The notes beneath the pieces are model-generated. The model did no database searches and was not told the DNA's origin. It was given only the letters and a program-made list of their open reading frames with translations. Positions 38,119 through 54,800 of a stretch of DNA of 64,000 bases are shown here, one piece after another. The first letter of the stretch is position 1, and each line of letters opens with the position of its first letter. The position numbers and the translations under genes were made by a program. The stretch comes from Branchiostoma floridae (taxonomy: Eukaryota > Chordata > Leptocardii > Amphioxiformes > Branchiostomatidae): positions 25,564,272 to 25,628,271 of the forward strand of contig NC_049980.1 in the NCBI RefSeq assembly GCF_000003815.2. Reading direction: 5' to 3'.

Positions 38119-39653
38119 TAGCTTTTCAATAGGCATACAGAAAAAGGTGCAGTTTATCAAAGGCCACCCGGGAACCCAGGAACACGTCATACTATAGTGG
38201 GAATAAAAACTACCTCTCTAGGTCACAGATTTTATAATATAGTAATGACCAAGTAGATCTTTACCAGACTCCATATGCCGCTGTAAAAGGCCTAGGTAGC
38301 ATGCGGTATTCACAGGCCAGTGCCAATTCAGTAGGGCATATTACCAGTCCCTTTGGCCAGTTGGGCTCTCTTTCCAGCAACCTATCGAGTATACATGTGT
38401 TGCCACCGGTAGATCTACTTGACGATTAGGAACTGCGGAAAAGCTACATCTGCTTGGTAATTACCTTTTAAATGTAGCTTTAGAAAACAAAAGAATAGTA
38501 CTAGGGGATCGGCGATACATGGTTATACTATTGTGGCTTATTTGCTGTACATCATAGTAACTGCACAAGAACGATCTATTAACGTTCTAAGATCTTCAAA
38601 ATGTGCCCCAGTTTGAGAAACCGGCCAACGTTTGCTCACCGGGCCGGGTGGTTAATAAATTATTGAGCCAAAGAAAAACGAACCCGAGTTGAAATGACAA
38701 AAGTTAGTCAGAGGTTCCACAGGTCTTACCTTACTGTCAGTCATCTTTTGGACCAGTTTCATACCACCGACTATCGTTACTGAAGTCGACATGTCGGCAA
38801 CAACCTGGAGCACCAAGGGGCATAGTGAACTGGCAAAATGTGTCAGTTACGTTTTGGTTAGTATATTCCATATGGCGGTAAAGTACAATATGCTTTATTT
38901 TGTCCACGAATTTGTTGAAGCATAGAGGATGTTTTGTATGAAGTTTGCAAGCGACATCTATGCTCCTTTTTGGGATTTGCGTGGAGGAACAACATTCTAT
39001 CAGAATAAGCTGCAAATAACTGTTATATAGACTAACACCCCTGATTGTTGATTACATTGGTTTCGCCCGGGATAGACCGGTGATGATTAGTGTTTTTCTG
39101 GGCGGTCCCACGGGATCTGTGCATACAAATTACTAGTAAACTGGTAACGATATCCAGAGCAGGATTTAGGGGACAGGGCAGATGAACTGATACGAACAGG
39201 TTGCTGCCCCTTTGACTTACATTAATTTGTGTCATGACCTTTAAATATTCCTTTTATATATAAAGTATCCAAGTACCCTATGCCCTCTGCCTTTCACTGA
39301 ACTGAACTGAATGAAGATGTGCAGACTCATCTGTGTTTTCCACCTGAGTTAGCCAGGGGCTAGTTTGCTGGTCATGTGAATGGTACCTTGGAGGCCATCC
39401 TTGTTTTCGTACCAATTAGATAACTTCCAAGAAGCACTGATAAGGGAAGAGGCGTATTTCAAGCAACAAACAAGCTACCCTTTCCTGTATAGGAAAACTA
39501 AACGATATTTAGCCTCCCCTATCAACTGCTTGGTGATAACCAATTACGGCTTTACATCCCGGCCAACACAGCCTGGGGAACAACAACAACAATAACAATA
39601 ACAACACCAACAAGATTTCGAAATCTCAAAGTACAAGTAAAACCTCCGTCAAA

Positions 39654-39684
39654 CCAAGGAGCTTTTCTGATAAAAGCTCCTTGG
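39654..39684. repeat. 13-bp perfect hairpin
   Basis: ccaaggagctttt (39654-39666) pairs with aaaagctccttgg (39672-39684) over a 5-nt loop, and gtcaaac flanks both sides in direct orientation. Confidence 0.75.
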
Positions 39685-40384
39685 TCAAACCACCCTTGCA
39701 CATTTGCAGTATGTGGAGATGTATGGTTTATCCGTGCAACCAGCACGCCCGGATCATGATGATGATGGTTTAGTAATTACAGACACACGGTATTTATTCA
39801 AGCGCACAACTTTCACCAATATATCAGATTGAAGACCTGGCTGTTTAGCTTAGATGCTTTGACCAATTGAGAATCATGTGACCTGACCAGTTTTCAAGTG
39901 ACGTAATACCATATGGTATTACACACATCATCGGCTTTGGCCATCTAGCTTTCAAGGCGTTTTTATTATGCGCATGGACATTAATCAAGAGCCAGACATA
40001 ATCCAGGTCAACGGTATACATGTGTACTAGTAAATAAACCTCAGCGATGTTACTGCATTCATCGGATCCCCTTCCGCAATATCTCGGGAATGATGGTATT
40101 GAGCTCAAATAGAATTGAGTGGGAGGCTTATGTGAATGCGCAAAAGATAGGGAAATATGTCATAGAATTTGGTTCATACGCATAATACTATCAACTTCGT
40201 CACGTTATACGTATGCTGTGCCTTTCTTTTTTTAACCAAGAGATTCAAATCGGGCCTTACGGGTAAAAAAGAAGGAACCCGGCATCTCTCCGTTGTGAGA
40301 TCTTGTGATTCAGTTTAACGCCAGTTCACCTTTATCCGAGACCCCGGGTAACTCTAAAAAAAACCAGGGTATTCAGCGATAATC

Positions 40385-40459
40385 AAGTCGCGACAGACGG
40401 TGGTTTCAAACTGCAATATTTTAATTTCTAACCACCGTCCGTCGACTTGATATCACTGA
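40385..40459. repeat. Imperfect inverted repeat around an A/T-rich loop
   Basis: 'aatcaagtcgcgacagacggtggtt' pairs with 'aaccaccgtccgtcgacttgatatc' with a few mismatches. The loop is about 24 nt. Upstream of SQLE. Confidence 0.65.
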
Positions 40460-40934
40460 ACATCTTGTTTTCAAAAGGAGCGGATATAGGTTTTCCCGCG
40501 AATAAAGGTGAACTAGCGTTGTACTATTTTGCAAAACGTCCGTTTCGTGGTTTCTTTCAATAGATCAACAGTCTTCAATTTATCAGCTAACTGAAGTCCG
40601 GACCTGTTTTCGAAATGATGTGCTAGGATTGTCCCTCCCTGAATGTCTGACTACGTTACGTATTCAGTGTTCATGTCCTTAGTAACTAACGCAACCTCGG
40701 AGGGTGCGCTTAACAAAGCCCATGGCGGGCTGCGCTGGTCTAGGGTAAATCAATGGTTTGCCGTTGTGCTGATCACGCTCCGTCTTTTTATCGCTGTTAT
40801 CTGCGACAAGAGTGATCGGCGTTTATACGGAAGCAATTAAACGGCAAAAAAAGTCACAGAATGTACCTTCAGAGGAGCCTGCTTGGGAGACTACGCCATT
40901 TCCGCGCTAAAGGTTTCAAATGTCGTCCTCTCCG

Positions 40935-41299
40935 CTTTGATTGGCAGATCCACATGGTGCGACCGCGCGCCATGAGCGCCGCGCTCCCATTGGTCCGTGT
41001 CCACCCATCAGACCATGTGTGCCGAGCTCCCATTGGTCCACGCCCGGCTATCAGGCGATGGAAGAACGTCCGTCTTTTGTCACTGATGCAAGACACAGAA
41101 GGACTGCTCTGGATACCAAGATTACGTACTTGAAGATATCACAGAACCCAGAGTAGCTCATTCCCAGATTTTGTTAAGGCAGACTCGGTATCTTTGGATT
41201 TCTCTTCAAGAGAAGGTGAGAGTCAAAGCATAGGAGGAGCCATCGCTGTCGTCGACAGGCTGAGTTTGTGGGATCACGAGTGTCAATCAGCGTGGAAAA
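40935..41299 (+). promoter_or_regulatory. SQLE promoter region with three inverted CCAAT boxes and 5' UTR
   Basis: ATTGG occurs at 40940-40944, 40989-40993 and 41032-41036. The last two lie in a near-repeated ctcccattggtcc context, 43 bp apart, which is the spacing style of NF-Y sites. The GC level rises and the first coding exon follows at 41300. Vertebrate sterol genes combine NF-Y with SREBP sites; I could not point to a convincing SRE here. Confidence 0.5.
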
Positions 41300-46758
<5,459 letters not shown>

Positions 46759-47579
46759 AACTTTCAGAGGATGAATATTGCCACTAACTGTATATACATA
46801 ATGTTAAAATGATGATATAGTGGGAGAGAATGTACATAATTCAGTCTATATATTGTTATGCAGTAAACAGTCTGGTCGACTTGAAACTTAGTTTTATGTA
46901 AGAAATGTTTTATACATCAAAAATTAAATTAAAAAAAATATTTAAAAGCTGTACTCCTACATAAATTGTAGTACTGTATGAACTTCAGTTGTACTAAGAG
47001 TTCAACTATTTCCCAACAGAGAAACTGGACTCAAATTCTAACAGTTTCCAGGTTGTCATCCAGGGTAACTAGGAACCCAATTGCATTGCTGAAGACACAT
47101 GACCTTCTGGCATGTGTGACGTCAGCAAGGGGTAAAAGTGCTTGGAAGCCATAATATAGAAAAACATTATTGGGGCACAACAATTGGAACATGTACAATG
47201 AATGAGTACAAAATATTACTCACTTTCATGCTATTATGTAACACAGTTGTGTTTACTGTTCATGGAATGGATCTCATTATTGGGACTACTGCAATGCAAG
47301 TGGCTGCTGATAGTAACTTTTTTTTGATACACTGTCAAATAGAATTTTCTACAGATGTTTTAAATAAGAACATCAATGTTACCTGATTTGTAATATGCAA
47401 TGTATTTGAAAATGACGAGGTAACAATAAAACAAGATGACAATGACCAAGGGTGAGTAGTACATTGAAGATACAAGCATTTTAGTGTTTGTTTTGATGAT
47501 TGAAGACAAGCTTGCATGAGTAGTCAGAACAAGCTAGCTTGTGACTTTGCAAATTAAGTTTAGCAAATTAATTTGGGAT

Positions 47580-47760
47580 TGCGTGGCAAAGCGGCAGTGA
47601 CAGTGTGTTTGCCGAGAGGTCTTGAGTTCAAATCCGGCTGCCTTGTCACCGATCTTGTGCCCTTGGGAAAGGCACTTTACACGACTTTACTCAGGTAAAA
47701 AATTGGGTACTGTTCATGGAATGGACATTATCGGAAGAACAGAAGAAGTTAGGTGTGGCC
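47580..47760 (+). mobile_element. tRNA-derived SINE
   Basis: A-box-like TGGCAAAGCGG at 47584-47594 and B-box-like GAGTTCAAATCC at 47624-47635 are about 30 nt apart, followed by a tail 'cttgggaaaggcactttaca' that does not fold as tRNA. The head itself is too degraded to be a functional tRNA gene. Confidence 0.65.
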
Positions 47761-48127
47761 CTGAACACTTGTAAAGCAAATGTTACCTTTCTCAGTAAAT
47801 GCATGATGTTAACGTCCTCATGGTCTAGCCAGAAAAACTGCTCTGTTTATTCTTTCTCAAACACATTTATATCAACATGGTGCCTGCCCCCTTAATCTTT
47901 GTCCTGCCACTTGTTACACTATAGAATCAAACGCCCCAGCGTATTGCTACTTTACCAGTGCCCATGGTAACAGCTGTCTGGTCCAAGTGACTGACCTTAT
48001 AAGACTGCTAACAAACTGAATCTGTGCCTGCACAAACCAAATTCATCCCATGGTATAAGCTCATCGAAATGAATATATCATCGAAATGATATGGAAATCT
48101 TAGAGAAACAAACGTATTGATGTTCTA

Positions 48128-48144
48128 TTCAGCACCAAGGACAG
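48128..48144 (+). repeat. Dispersed 17-mer TTCAGCACCAAGGACAG, copy 3
   Basis: Exact match to 9613 and 31528. Related but shorter 'tttattcagcaccaaa' occurs at about 51693 and 58208 inside the duplicated flanks of genes B and C. Confidence 0.8.
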
Positions 48145-48337
48145 GTATAGCTCCCGTCATAGTTGAAACGTGGTAAGTGCATGGGAAAGGGCATTGTCGA
48201 GAACAGTGAAGTGCAAGGGAAGATGATGTTTAAACACAACCTGATTTGTCCCCTAACTTACCATATAAACCTATTTAGTCCAAAAGGGGGAACGACGTAC
48301 GCATATGTACATCTCTATTTCGCGCGCCTGTCTTGAT

Positions 48338-48700
48338 AACGTTATGTATAGATACAACCTTATAGAGAATGTCAGCATACAAAAGCCTGGTCAATGAACA
48401 AATAGGGCGACTTCCGACTGACCTGTCTGACTGCTATCAACAGATAAGGTCTCCACACGGTAACATCTGTTGAACATCCCAGCATATGAGTGTGTTGAGC
48501 ATATCTCAGATATCGTACATGTGATTTAATGTTTCTACGTGGAGGTCGACGACATTAGGACCAGTAATAAGCCACAGGATGAAACTTGTTGAGTCGTATA
48601 CTTTGACAAAGAAGCTAATAGTAAAAGTTGAAAATGTTAAATTGACAAAACCTCCAATTCCATGAAGGATAGTTAAAGAGACCCTTTCTTTGTAAGACTG
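48338..48700. repeat. Duplicated flank block 0, 3' of gene A
   Basis: Shares with 51238-51600, in the same order, taacgttat...gatac, cttccgactgac, tctgactgc, cacacggtaacatctgtt, aacatcccag, taatgttt and gaaggatagtta. The third relative is 57870-58110. Confidence 0.7.
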
Positions 48701-48844
48701 ATTCTTATACAAAATAATAAAAGATAACGATAGTCTGTCAACGATATCCATTTATTTAGCCCTGAACATTTTGTTTTGCACATGCCAACCAATGGCATTG
48801 GTGTTGGTATAATATAATGGATCTAGAGAGCAACCTGTTATCTT

Positions 48845-51161
48845 CTAGCAGTAGACAACGGCTAGAGGGTTGTCGCACACTCGCAAATCCTTGTTGAAGA
48901 CCAGGGTGGCCGGGCAGTGCATGAGGATGGGCGCGTCGTGCCCCGGGGAGCAGACGTAGTAGATGCTGCTGCAGTCGTTCTCTAGGAGGAAGAAGTTCAG
49001 TTCGTTGCACATCAAACCCGGACTGAACGGCACAACAGCCCCCTCGGTGATGACGGGAGCGGTGGTGGGTACGAATGGCGGAGGTGTGGAGACTGTGTGT
49101 GGCACAGGAATTGAGTTAGTTCAGTATGGATCAATGAAATAGCTTTACCCAAATCCTGAATTAGGATGAGAGAGGAAGAGAAATTGTTGGACCAATGAAA
49201 GGCACGATGAATAAGTACATATAGATATGATAAGAAGAAATCAAAACATTGGTAACTGTTCTATACATGTAATGGTTATCCTTTTATAGTTTAAGGTATT
49301 CACAATATTAGATATTAGATCACAGTTGCACGTTTGGTCTTGATAAGATCTACCTCCAAATGACAATCTATCTAATTATGGTGTTTAAGTCCATTTCACA
49401 ACACTATAAATTCACGATATGTCTCTTTTTAACAAAAGAAAACTCACCATATGTCTCACACATCTTTCCCTCGTATGGAGCAGGACAGCTGCAAGAGAAG
49501 TCAGCCACCAGGTCCTGACACACCCCTCCGTTCTGACAAGGGTTGGGGCTGCACTCATCAAGATCTATGGAAAGAGAAACGTAAAAGCTTCTTGGAACAT
49601 TTTACTGACTAAAAAGTTGTTTAGACAGTACCAAGAATGAGACATACCAGGCAAAAAATGACCGTCACATCATAGAGCCCCCAAGAGGCTATTCAACCAC
49701 TATGTAGATGTATAGTAAGATACTTACCCATTTCGCACGTGGCCCCGTTCCATCCAGGCTGACATGAGCAGGTAAATGTAGCCCCGCTTGCAGAACACAC
49801 GCCTCCGTTTTGACAAGGTCTGGTGCCACAGGGGTCCACTGTGGAATAATGCCATAGGTGGAATATAAAAGATGTAAAATCAACGTTTCTACATGAACAT
49901 GCACAAGTAAGGCTGAACAATGGAGCAATGGACAAGCATTGTGTTATCTTTGACCTACATCTGCTAGACGGCAAACTACGCAGAACTTACCATATGCCTC
50001 ACACGTCTTGCCCTGGTATGAAGGTAGGCAATGGCAGACGAAGTCACCACCCAGGTCCTGGCATAACCCTCCGTTCTGACAAGGGTTGGGACTGCAGTCA
50101 TCAAGATCTGCAGAATCAAAAACACATACATGTTTGTAGCCGTTGTCTCCATAAATGAGAAAGCATGGCTTCACTCTAATTCATAACGTCATCAGTAGAC
50201 CTGAATTCGCAAGGGGTTCTGAAGGGTTTTGCAAATGTCAAATTGACAGAGAGCTTTATCGTCAATACAGAGGGATTGCATTGGGGGGTTGTCTCTACAC
50301 AACAATTAGTTGTTCCGTTTCTTACCTATCTGGCAAGAGGCGCCGGCCAGTCCAGATTGACATGAGCAGTAGGGCACGAGGTCCGGCCAGTCGCACACTC
50401 CGAGGTCCTTATTAAAGACGAGGTTAGCGGGGCAGTGCATGTGGATAGGCGCGTCCTGTCCCGGCGAGCAGACGTAGTAGATGCTGCTACAGTCGTTCTC
50501 CACGAGGAAGAAGGTCCAGCCATCGCATTTCATGCCGGCGATGAAGGCGCCAATGATGACGGGGACATCGGTTGTAGACGGCACCGCGGTAGACGTGCCT
50601 GAAAACATAACATGTCTGTCACCATGGGATAGCATGTAATGTAAGTTTTGCTACGTATATTTGCTACATTTCTGCATGGTGACATATGTTTGAAATAATA
50701 CATCTTCATGCAATGACTGTTTTCGGCACCAATGTAACAGTTTTACATGCATATGGAAAAGAAAGAATGCACGTTTCTTTGCTGATGCATGCAGACAAAC
50801 TCGTCCACTTTGTCCAGACAGGTCCCTCCATTCTGACAAGAACTGCACGAATCATCGGAACGGCACAATGCCAGAAAGCTGTTGATGATGCGAAATTAAA
50901 GCAAAAATGGCCAGGATAACCCTACTGAATCGGCCCAAGGCTATTACAGACAAAGACATGTGACCAGGAGCTCCAGTTTTCTTGTGAGTTAGAAAAGTAT
51001 GCTCCCCCGTTATCCCGTTTTCACCTACCCTGTGGTGCGGTGGTCGGTATGGGCGTTGCTGCGCGGTCCACAACCGGTAATACGCCATGACTCTTAGGTT
51101 CAGACACCAGCGGGGTACAGGACACCCAAGTCACCAGGGACAGGAGGATGAGAAACTTCAT
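48845..51161 (-). CDS. Gene A: secreted ChtBD2-EGF3-ChtBD2 protein
   Basis: Six exons: 51029-51161, 50326-50598, 49991-50107, 49728-49838, 49448-49564, 48845-49092 (stop TAG). They total 999 nt, 332 residues. [15 protein letters not shown] is a signal peptide. Two chitin-binding type 2 (peritrophin-A) domains share the core [13 protein letters not shown], with six cysteines; between them are three EGF domains. Internal introns are all phase 1. The product is extracellular and expected to bind chitin or glycan; bivalent binding could cross-link. I chose ATG 51161 over the in-frame 51209 because a minus-strand TATA box lies at 51242-51248, which would leave almost no leader for 51209. The EGF exons of the DxDEC type carry the CxDxxxxFxC hydroxylation motif. 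Confidence 0.88.
50781..50858 (-). pseudogene. Relic EGF exon inside intron 1 of gene A
   Basis: The reverse complement reads [22 protein letters not shown], then MHQQ. This is the first two-thirds of a DxDDC-type EGF (four of six cysteines, hydroxylation motif kept), ending without the last two cysteines and without a clear donor. It looks like a decayed extra EGF exon. Confidence 0.65.
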
Positions 51162-51237
51162 CGTGGTCACGTCAAAACTGCGCTTTGTGAACAGCTTTGG
51201 TGTCGTCAATTGCTATCACGGTGCAACGTCAGCGTTT

Positions 51238-51600
51238 AACGTTATATATGCAGATACGAGTATACACAAGTCCAGTAGTCATTAAACAAATAAAGGGACT
51301 TCCGACTGACCCGTCTGACTGCAATCAGAAAAGGCCTCCACACGGTAACATCTGTTAAACATCCCAGTATGAACGTATTGAGCATACTCAGCGCGATGCG
51401 ATGTAATGTTTATACACGGGGCTAGTTAGCCATTTTATAGGATGGAGCTTGTTGAGATATAATACGAGCAATATATGTTGAAGGGGAAGAGTGACATGTA
51501 CAAAATTCATGTACCCCGATTCTCTGAAGGATAGTTAATGAGTCTCATTCTTAATGGGGATGTTGGTATACGTTTTTGAATGTTATACCTAAAATCTAGC
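51238..51600 (-). promoter_or_regulatory. Gene A promoter (TATA box) and duplicated flank block 1
   Basis: TATATAA lies on the minus strand at 51242-51248, about 80 bp upstream of the gene A start. The rest of the block, up to 51600, is shared with 48338-48700 and 57870-58110 and lies between gene A and the 3' end of gene B. Confidence 0.6.
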
Positions 51601-51841
51601 TGTTAAGCAACAACATATAGTATTGGGCTGTTGATATCAGCAAAGAAAACAAAACAAAAGACAAAGAGCGTCTGACCATGAATGATACCCCTTTATTCAG
51701 CACCAAATGCATTATGCACTACATATTCCAATCGATGCTTTTCTTACACGATGACCAGCAGAGACAGATGGTCAAACAAAAGTGTATAGTTAATGTAGCA
51801 CAATGGTTATTGGCATGGTTTAGAGGGTAACCCGTCATATT

Positions 51842-54800
51842 CTAGCAGTAGACAACGGCTAGCGGGTTGTCGCACACTCGGATGTCCTTGTTGAAGACCA
51901 GAGTGGCCGGGCAGTGCATGAGGATGGGCGCGTCGTGCCCCGGGGAGCAGACGTAGTAGATGTTGCTGCAGTCGGAATCCAGCAGGAAGAAGTTGAGCCC
52001 GTTGCAGGTCAACCCCGGACTGAACGGCACAACAGCCCCCTCGGTGATGACGGGAGCGGTGGTGGGTATGTACGGCGGAGGTGTGGAGACTGTGTGTGGC
52101 ACAGGGATTGTTTGCATTATGTGTCAATCTATTAAAGAACTTGACCTATAGCCTAACTAGGGAGAAGTAAGGCCTCTGATAAAGGTGACAAAAGCGAGCA
52201 GCAGTCTACTCACCATATATCTCGCACGTCTTGCCCTCGTATAGAGGCGGACAACTGCAAGAGAAGTCAGCCACCAGGTCCTGACACACCCCTCCGTTCT
52301 GACAAGGGTTGGGACTGCACTCGTCAAGATCTACGAAACAGTAACAGTTCTCTTTTACCAACTCGGTCTAGATGTGTAGCCAGTATAAAGCTATACAAAT
52401 GATATATGAATTACCTGGCGAAAACAAATTCCAAGGTCATAGAGCAAGTTCCTTACTTGTTCCGCAAGTGGCCCCGTTCCATCCAGGCTGACATGAGCAG
52501 GTAAATGTAGCGCCGCTTGCAGAACACACGCCTCCGTTTTGACAAGGTCCGCTGTTACAGGGGCTCACTGTGGAATGAGAATCATGTTGAGGTGCGATAT
52601 ATCGGATGGTTGGACCGTTGGGTATTTCAACAACGTTACTCGCAAATTAATTATGAAGCACCAAGGAGAGGGGCACGGGAAGAGAAATGTTATCCAAAGA
52701 TGTTGGGGAAATGGCCTAAGTCACTTAAATAGCTCTTATGTAACGCCTGATTTTCCAACTGATAAGCACTAGCTAACTCACCATATGTCTCGCACATCTT
52801 GCCCTCGTATGAAGCAGGACAACTGCAGGAGAAGTCAGCCACCAGGTCCTGACACACCCCTCCGTTCTGACAAGGGTTGGGACTGCACTCGTCAATGTCT
52901 TATGAAAGAAAACATTACAACAACTATTCCTCTTACAAGACTATTGATGTGGTGAGTGATAATGCACAAAAGAATACAATGGAACAGCTTTCTCGTTCAA
53001 AATAGACTGCGTAATCATTGCCCAGTGAAATAAGAAAGGTCCTTACTCATTCCGCAAGTGGCCCCGTTCCATCCAGGCTGACACGAGCAGGTAAAAGCAG
53101 CGCCGCTTGCAGAACACACGCCTCCGTTTTGACAAGGTCCGCTGCCACATGGATCCACTGTGGAAGGAGAATAATCTCATAGGTGCGATATATTAGACGT
53201 TTGGACCGTTGGATATTTCACTAACGTTACTCGCAAAAAGATGTACCAGTTTTATAAAAAGATCTCGGAGATATGGCTTGAGTCAATTCTTATGTAACAG
53301 ATAAATAATAACGTAAGGCCCTCAATTTTCCAACTAGAGAAGCATAGAACTCACCGTATGTCTCACACATCTTGCCCTCGTATGGAGCAGGACAACTGCA
53401 AGAGAAGTCAGCCACCAGGTCCTGACACACTCCTCCGTTCTGACAAGGGTTGGGACTGCACTCGTCAATGTCTAAGGGAGGGGCATATTATAAATCACAT
53501 TCCTATTACAAGACTATTGATGCTTAGAATTATTATCTACTTAGCAGTTATGTGCAGTCATCAAGAACAGATTCCTCTCACAAAATCGAATGTGTAATTA
53601 GTCATGCCAAAGATCCTTACTCATTTCGCAAGCGGTTCCGTTCCACCCAGGCTGACATGAGCAGGTAAATGTAGCGCCGCTTGCAGAACACACGCCTCCG
53701 TTTTGACAAGGTCCGCTTCCGCAAGGGTTCACTAAGGCCGATATAAGAATATTATTAAAAGTGCGATTTACCAAATAGTTGGACATGGCATTACGTCGTA
53801 AAAATTCCATGCAACATCGAGGACGGGAAAAGAATGCAAGAAACAGTTTCATCAAAAGGAGACGGCGGGAAAATTTGGGGACAAATATCAGTAGGCTCTC
53901 TTGTGATTTTGATAAAGATATGAACCGCACTCTTTGCCTGCTCAGAACCATAATAGAACTTACCATATATCTCGCACATCTTGCCTTCGTATGGAGCAGG
54001 ACAACTGCAAGAGAAGTCAGCCAACAGGTCCTGACACACCCCTCCGTTCTGACAAGGGTCTGGGCTGCACTCGTCTATGTCTAGGGAAACGATAAATTCA
54101 TAACACATTCCAATCACAATCCGAAAGGTAAACATTGATGGAGTGCGTGCCTATCTATAGCGTACACGTCAGCGGAGGGACGTCTCAAAATACATGTGCG
54201 AGCTTATATCATATGATCAGAAGTCGCTTCATAGCGGCAGGGAAAAGTGAAAAGTTCGGTGACTTTGATAGCTCTGTGGCGATAGGAGGGACACGCCCTG
54301 CTCGTACTGAAAGTTTATTGTTCAGAAAGATACTTTACCACAGACACAGCTGAATTGCGAGGAAAAGGTTTCTTCGAAAGGCTAGATCTGACCGAGGGAA
54401 CATTATTTGTAAGTCTATGACTTACTCATTTCACAAAAGTTGCCGTTCCATCCAGGTTGACACGAGCATGTAACTTTATTGCCGCTCACAGAACACACGC
54501 CTCCGTGTTGACATGGTTCACTGTTACAGGGGTCCACTGAGGAAGAGGCAGGGGCATCAATGTTAACGTTAGAGGCAAAAGATGTAATCAGGTTGTGCGT
54601 AAGGACCACATGTTAGCTATTAGACTGGGCGATGGAAAATAAAGTGGGGGGCAGTTTTATCGGAAAATGAGGAATAGAATGAGGCAAACACTTAGTTGCT
54701 GTTGTCATTATAGTATATCTCTAATCTTCTTCTGCTAGATGATAAACAACACAGAACCTACCAAATATCTCACACGTCTTGCCCTGGTATGAAGGCAGGC

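Larger units (their letters stand above)
36635..40859. other. Intergenic repeat-rich region
   Basis: No supportable gene. It holds a probable SINE (36800-36970), a diverged MITE relative (about 37800-38115, ending gaggatgcaatccataaaat), an AAC/AAT simple repeat (39580-39612), hairpins at 39654-39684 and about 40385-40459, and otherwise unremarkable sequence. Frames at 37725-38111 (+) and 38737-39015 (-) lack exon signals. Confidence 0.5.
46759..48337. other. Intergenic region 3' of SQLE
   Basis: Contains AT-rich SQLE 3' UTR, AATAAA near 47427, one SINE and the third copy of the 17-mer. No gene-like frame. Confidence 0.5.

Noticed and set aside
38737-39015. 92-codon minus-strand frame with several cysteines
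   Set aside because: No signal peptide, recognisable family or supporting splice sites. It was considered as a small secreted peptide but there is not enough to support it.
47580-47760. tRNA gene
   Set aside because: A- and B-box-like sequences are present but the acceptor and anticodon arms do not pair, and a SINE-type tail follows.
51162-51209. Upstream in-frame ATG of gene A as the start
   Set aside because: It would put charged residues before the signal peptide and, given the TATA box at 51242-51248, leave almost no 5' UTR. ATG 51161 fits better.
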